A DNA stretch of 36,504 nucleotides, from positions 1 through 36,504 of the forward strand of contig JAKBJU010000005.1 in NCBI GenBank assembly GCA_021835845.1, written 5' to 3'. The notes below the pieces were generated by a model, which saw only the letters and a program-made list of their open reading frames with translations, had not been told where the DNA came from and did no database searches. The DNA comes from Pseudomonadota bacterium. GTDB lineage: Bacteria > Pseudomonadota > Gammaproteobacteria > Burkholderiales > JABEVD01. The translations under genes and the position numbers were made by a program. Shown in pieces: positions 32,539-36,504 of this stretch (positions are counted from its first letter, which is position 1; each line of letters begins with the position of its first letter).

Positions 32539-33699
32539 TCAGAGCCGCTTCTTGGAGTAGGCGTAGATCAGGGCCATTGTAGAGCTGATGAAGAGGCCGA
32601 AGAGCACGATGATCCAGTCGATGTTCATGGCCGCTCTGACCATGCCGGCGTAGCAGCCGAGGAGTATCAGTATTCCGATGTTTTCGTTGAAATTCTGCAC
32701 TGCGATGGAGTGCCCCGCACCCATCAGGACATGCCCCCTGTGCTGCAGCAGGGCGTTCAGCGGAACCACGAAGAAGCCGCCGAGGGCGCCAATGAAGAAC
32801 AGCGCGATCGATGCGATTTTCCAGCTGCCCATGAAGCTGATCGAGACCACGAGCAGCCCCATCAGGATTCCGGCGGGAAGCGATTTGACGGCATGCTCGA
32901 GTTTGATGAAGCGGGCGGCGAGCAGGGAACCCACGGCGATGCCGAAGGCGACGACGGCCATCAGATAGCCTGATTCCTTGACCGAGAAATCGAGAACCTG
33001 GCTCGACCAGCCGATGACGACGAACTGCAGGGTCGCGCCGACTCCCCAGAAAAGCGTCGTCACGGCGAGCGATACTTTCCCCTGCTCATCTTTCCACAGC
33101 AGCTTGAAGACATGCCAGAAATCGTGCAGGACGAAAGCCGGGTTTCGCTTCGGCAGCTTGTGGTCTATCGGGACGTGCGGAATGAACAGGTTGAAGAAGG
33201 CTGCGATCAGGTAGAAGCCGACGATCATCTTGATCGCGAAAAACGGATCGACGGAGGAAAGCACCCCTCCTGCGATGAAGCCGAGGATGATCGCGACAAC
33301 CGTCGATCCTTCCATCCAGCTGTTCGCTGTCACGAGCAGCCCGGGCGGGAGGATTTCCGTCAGGATGCCGTATTTCGCCGGCGAATAGGCTGCGGCTCCC
33401 GTCCCGACTATGGCATAGGCATAGAGGGGGGGCATGCCGAGGAGCATCGCCATGCAGCCGGAGAGCTTGATCGCATTGCTGAGCAGCATGACGCGCCCTT
33501 TGGGATAGGCATCTGCAAGCGCGCCGACGAAGGGGGCGAGCAGGATATAGGCGACGACGAAAAATTCCCTCAGGAGCGGCTCATGCCATTGCGGCGCGGA
33601 CAGCAGCTTGAGCAGGGCAATGGCTGCGAAGAGCAGGGCATTGTCGGCGAGCGCGGAAAAAAACTGGGCGATCAGAATGAGGTAGAAACTGCGATTCAT
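32539..33699 (-). CDS. lplT: Lysophospholipid transporter LplT
   Basis: A major-facilitator protein with about 12 membrane helices in 386 residues. LplT features are FFSALADNALLFAAIALL near the start, PAKYGILTEILPP and the later FFVVPLNALLQHRGH with GHSIAVQNFNEN. It flips lysophospholipids inward for reacylation; in enterics it pairs with Aas, which is not present here. It ends 1 nt from the udg stop (convergent). Confidence 0.93.
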   Translation of the reverse strand: MNRSFYLILIAQFFSALADNALLFAAIALLKLLSAPQWHEPLLREFFVVAYILLAPFVGALADAYPKGRVMLLSNAIKLSGCMAMLLGMPPLYAYAIVGTGAAAYSPAKYGILTEILPPGLLVTANSWMEGSTVVAIILGFIAGGVLSSVDPFFAIKMIVGFYLIAAFFNLFIPHVPIDHKLPKRNPAFVLHDFWHVFKLLWKDEQGKVSLAVTTLFWGVGATLQFVVIGWSSQVLDFSVKESGYLMAVVAFGIAVGSLLAARFIKLEHAVKSLPAGILMGLLVVSISFMGSWKIASIALFFIGALGGFFVVPLNALLQHRGHVLMGAGHSIAVQNFNENIGILILLGCYAGMVRAAMNIDWIIVLFGLFISSTMALIYAYSKKRL

Positions 33700-33841
33700 C
33701 CAGGTAGGCTGTGTTCTTCAAGATTTGCAGGAAAGAATCCGATTTATACCACGAAAGGGCAGGGCTGCGAAGAACTATTGCCCGAGCCTACCCTGCCGTC
33801 CCGATTTGTGATTGAATGACGCATTGCGCATCGAGAACCTT

Positions 33842-34909
33842 ATGAGCAGACCCATTCAAGCCAGAATCAGCCTCAGGGCGCTTTCCGAGAATCTTTCCAG
33901 GGTCAGCGATTTCGCCCCGCGTTCCGGAATCCTTTCGGTGATCAAGGCGGATGCCTACGGACACGGCCTCCTCGAGGCAGCAGGCGCGCTTTCCGGCTCA
34001 GCGGGATTCGCGCTGCTCGATCTTGCCGACGCGCTGAAACTCAGGGAGGCGGGATTCAGGCAGAAGATCGTTCTGCTAGAGGGCTGCTTTTCGCGGGACG
34101 AGCTTCGCGCAGTGTCCGAAAACGGCATCGACGTCGTCGTCCATTGCATGGAGCAGATCGGCATGATCGAATCGGTCAGGGTTCAGGGAAAGATCGGCGT
34201 ATTCCTGAAGTGCAATACCGGCATGAACCGTCTCGGATTCAGGCCCGAGGTCTATCCTGAAGCCCTTACGAAGCTGGAGAGCCTGGAGTCGATCGGCGAA
34301 ATCGTGCTGATGAGCCATTTCTGCTGCGCCGACGGGACGGCAGGGGTGAAGGCGCAGATGGCTGTTTTCGAGGCGGCAACTTCCTCCATGAAATACCCGC
34401 GGAGCCTTGCCAATTCGGCAGCCCTGATCCGTTATCCGGAAACCAGGACGGAATGGGTGCGCCCCGGCATCATGCTCTACGGCGCATCCCCTTTCGCGGA
34501 TGAAGATGCAGCGAGCCTCGGCTTGAAACCTGCCATGACGCTTTCCTCGAAAATCATCGCCGTGCAGCAAGTCAGCCCGGGGGAGGGATTGGGCTACGGC
34601 CCGATGTTCCGCGCAGATGAGCCGATGCGCATCGGCATCGTCGCTTGCGGCTATGCCGACGGCTATCCGCGGCATGCCCCGAACGGCACGCCGGTTCTGG
34701 TCGGAGGCAGGCTGACCGGAACGCTGGGGCGCGTATCCATGGATATGCTCTGCGTCGACATATCGCAAATGCCCGATGCGGGGATCGGAACCGAAGCCGT
34801 GCTTTGGGGGGAAGGACTTCCCGTCGAGGACGTGGCTGCTGCCTGCGGGACCATCAGCTACGAGCTCCTCTGCGCCATCGCTCCCAGGGTTCCGGTCAGC
34901 TACTATTGA
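33842..34909 (+). CDS. alr: Alanine racemase
   Basis: PLP enzyme making D-alanine for peptidoglycan. The PLP lysine K35 lies in VIKADAYGHG; the second-domain catalytic Tyr is in CGYADGYPR, and GRVSMDMLCVD is conserved. I start at ATG 33842 (MSRPIQAR), the family's usual position; a start at 33812 adds ten residues. No strong ribosome binding site is seen. It lies 2 nt before radA, so the two are one operon. Confidence 0.95.
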   Translation: MSRPIQARISLRALSENLSRVSDFAPRSGILSVIKADAYGHGLLEAAGALSGSAGFALLDLADALKLREAGFRQKIVLLEGCFSRDELRAVSENGIDVVVHCMEQIGMIESVRVQGKIGVFLKCNTGMNRLGFRPEVYPEALTKLESLESIGEIVLMSHFCCADGTAGVKAQMAVFEAATSSMKYPRSLANSAALIRYPETRTEWVRPGIMLYGASPFADEDAASLGLKPAMTLSSKIIAVQQVSPGEGLGYGPMFRADEPMRIGIVACGYADGYPRHAPNGTPVLVGGRLTGTLGRVSMDMLCVDISQMPDAGIGTEAVLWGEGLPVEDVAAACGTISYELLCAIAPRVPVSYY

Positions 34910-34911
34910 AC

Positions 34912-36261
34912 ATGGCCAAATCCAGAACCATCTACTCCTGTACGGAATGCGGCGGACAGAGCCCGAAATGGCAGGGCCAGTGCCCGCATTGCAATGCCTG
35001 GAACACCCTGGTGGAAGCCGTCCAGGAATCCGCGCCGTCCCGCTTCACCGCCGTTTCGAAAACGAGCTCGATCAGGCGCCTGGGGGATGTCGAGGCGGCC
35101 GACTTTCCGCGCTATCCGACGGGCATTGTGGAATTCGACAGGGTGCTCGGCGGGGGGCTGGTCGAGGGCGGGGTGGTGCTGATAGGGGGCGATCCGGGCA
35201 TCGGCAAGTCCACCCTGCTTTTGCAGGCGCTTTGCCTGATGAGCGGGTCGATGCGCGTGCTCTACGTGAGCGGCGAGGAATCCGCCCAGCAGATCGCGCT
35301 CAGGGCGAAAAGGCTGCAGCTCGATGCGGGGTCGGTCGAAATTCTGGCGGAAATCCAGCTCGACAGGATACAGAGCGCACTGCTTGCCAACGATCCCAAA
35401 ATCGCCGTCGTCGATTCGATCCAGACTCTTTATTCGGATGCGCTGGCGTCCGCCCCGGGTTCGGTCGCACAGGTGAGGGAATGCGCAGCCCAGCTCACCC
35501 GGCTTGCCAAACAGTCCGGCATCACCGTGATCCTGGTCGGGCATGTCACCAAGGAGGGGGCGATAGCAGGCCCCAGAGTGCTTGAGCATATCGTGGACAC
35601 GGTGCTTTATTTCGAAGGCGACACCCATTCCAGCTTCAGGCTGATCCGGGCATTCAAGAACCGCTTCGGCGCTGTCAACGAGATCGGCGTATTCGCCATG
35701 ACGGAAAAGGGGTTGCGCGAGGTGAGCAATCCTTCCGCGCTCTTCCTGTCCCATCACGAGTCGGACGTTGCAGGCTCCTGCGTGATGGTGACGCAGGAAG
35801 GGACGAGGCCGCTTCTCGTCGAAGTGCAGGCGCTGGTCGACGAAGCGCATGCGCCCAATCCCAGGCGCCTCACGGTGGGGCTGGACCAGAACAGGCTGGC
35901 CATGCTGCTCGCGGTGCTGCACCGGCATGCGGGAATCGCCTGCTTCGATCAGGATGTCTTCGTCAATGCCGTGGGCGGGGTGAGGATCAACGAGCCCGCA
36001 TCCGATCTTGCCGTGCTGCTTGCGATCGTATCCAGCCTGAAGAACAGGGCGCTGCCGAAGAAGCTCGTGGTATTCGGCGAAATCGGACTCGCAGGCGAGG
36101 TACGTCCCGTTCAGCGCGGACAGGAGCGATTGAAGGAGGCGGCGAAACTGGGCTTTTCCCATGCCATCATTCCCAAGGCCAACAGGCCGAAGGGAGGAAT
36201 AGAAGGCATGGAGATCATGGCCGTCGATCGCATCGACGATGCGCTTGGCTATTGCCGCTAG
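34912..36261 (+). CDS. radA: DNA repair protein RadA (Sms)
   Basis: RadA is a hexameric branch-migration helicase in recombination. It has the N-terminal zinc finger C10/C13/C24/C27, a RecA-like core with Walker A GGDPGIGKSTLL and the RadA-specific KNRFG motif (FKNRFGAVNEIG), and a Lon-like C-terminal domain (VFVNAVGGVRINEPASDLAVLLAI). Length 449 residues is normal. Cotranscribed with alr. Confidence 0.97.
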   Translation: MAKSRTIYSCTECGGQSPKWQGQCPHCNAWNTLVEAVQESAPSRFTAVSKTSSIRRLGDVEAADFPRYPTGIVEFDRVLGGGLVEGGVVLIGGDPGIGKSTLLLQALCLMSGSMRVLYVSGEESAQQIALRAKRLQLDAGSVEILAEIQLDRIQSALLANDPKIAVVDSIQTLYSDALASAPGSVAQVRECAAQLTRLAKQSGITVILVGHVTKEGAIAGPRVLEHIVDTVLYFEGDTHSSFRLIRAFKNRFGAVNEIGVFAMTEKGLREVSNPSALFLSHHESDVAGSCVMVTQEGTRPLLVEVQALVDEAHAPNPRRLTVGLDQNRLAMLLAVLHRHAGIACFDQDVFVNAVGGVRINEPASDLAVLLAIVSSLKNRALPKKLVVFGEIGLAGEVRPVQRGQERLKEAAKLGFSHAIIPKANRPKGGIEGMEIMAVDRIDDALGYCR

Positions 36262-36504
36262 CTACCAGGGCGAGCCTGAGGAGCCGCTCAGGGTCTCTAT
36301 CGCATCTACGTACAGCAGGAAGAAGTTCACCAGGATCGAAATGGCTGCGGTGATCTTCCACGTGAGAAGCCGGTTCCTGCTCGCCAGGGGCGTTTTCTGG
36401 GGAGCGGGAATGCGCGAGTTTTCGCCGCGCTCCATCGCCAGGAGGAATTCTTCCGGCATTTCGAAGCGCCGTTCCAGATCCCGCGAGACCGATTTCAACA
36501 GAAT
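36262..36504 (-). CDS. Partial protein with one membrane helix, unknown function
   Basis: An open frame that runs off the right edge: the last 80 or so codons include a membrane helix near the C-terminus (ITAAISILVNFFLLYVDAI) after an acidic/basic region MPEEFLLAMERGENSR. I do not recognise it. No start codon with a good ribosome binding site is seen in the window, so it may begin further right (possible internal starts: TTG 36498, ATG 36459). It abuts the radA stop with no gap, convergent. Confidence 0.5.
   Translation of the reverse strand: MLLKSVSRDLERRFEMPEEFLLAMERGENSRIPAPQKTPLASRNRLLTWKITAAISILVNFFLLYVDAIETLSGSSGSPW

Noticed and set aside
36275-36292. Hairpin CCTGAG/CTCAGG as a terminator after radA
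   Set aside because: Stem is only six pairs, has no T tract, and lies in the coding frame of the convergent partial gene.

Overview
The window looks like chromosomal DNA of a betaproteobacterium. The evidence is the gene content (FimV-type LysM protein, CheZ-containing flagellar chemotaxis cluster, LplT, host-attachment protein, AMMECR1/Memo/radical SAM set, CbbY-type phosphatase), the high G+C codon use, and dense ATGA-type stop/start overlaps. A chemolithoautotrophic or iron/sulfur-cycling lineage (Nitrosomonadales-like) is plausible but is only an inference. No rRNA, tRNA or CRISPR array was seen.

Positions 1-2420 are accessory DNA. They hold four contiguous 25-bp degenerate repeats that may be a transposon end, a tightly overlapping pair coding a DprA/Smf-like Rossmann protein and a ComF-like phosphoribosyltransferase (a candidate defence or toxin-antitoxin module), an orphan ParB-like helix-turn-helix protein of a type usually carried by integrative islands, and a short remnant of an IS630-type transposase joined to that gene's 5' end. 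Core-like DNA begins near 2500. A 274-bp MITE-like element (20-bp perfect terminal inverted repeats, 4-bp CTAT duplication) has inserted exactly at the start codon of an AI-2E/PerM-family permease gene.

From 4.4 to 14.5 kb the theme is signalling and motility: an EAL-CBS-GGDEF protein, a short FimV-like protein, and on the minus strand a chemotaxis operon reading cheV, cheV, cheY, cheZ, cheA and a chemoreceptor with a periplasmic CxxCH haem motif. A previously easy-to-miss 59-residue gene with a strong ribosome binding site lies just upstream of that operon.

From 14.5 to 24.6 kb come a GT-B-like glycosyltransferase, a small lipoprotein, a translationally coupled mfd-cbbY-serB operon, a small membrane-anchored protein, and a coupled amrB-amrA-amrS set followed 1 nt later by an alpha/beta hydrolase.

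From 24.7 kb to the end are a 1299-residue PAS/GAF/GGDEF/EAL protein whose stop overlaps ispD, then ispF and thpR; a host-attachment protein on the other strand; tsaB-rimI-uracil-DNA glycosylase; lplT; alr-radA; and a partial unknown membrane protein at the right edge. The genes thus combine c-di-GMP turnover and chemotaxis with housekeeping functions (transcription-coupled repair, isoprenoid precursors, t6A tRNA modification, cell-wall D-alanine, recombination).
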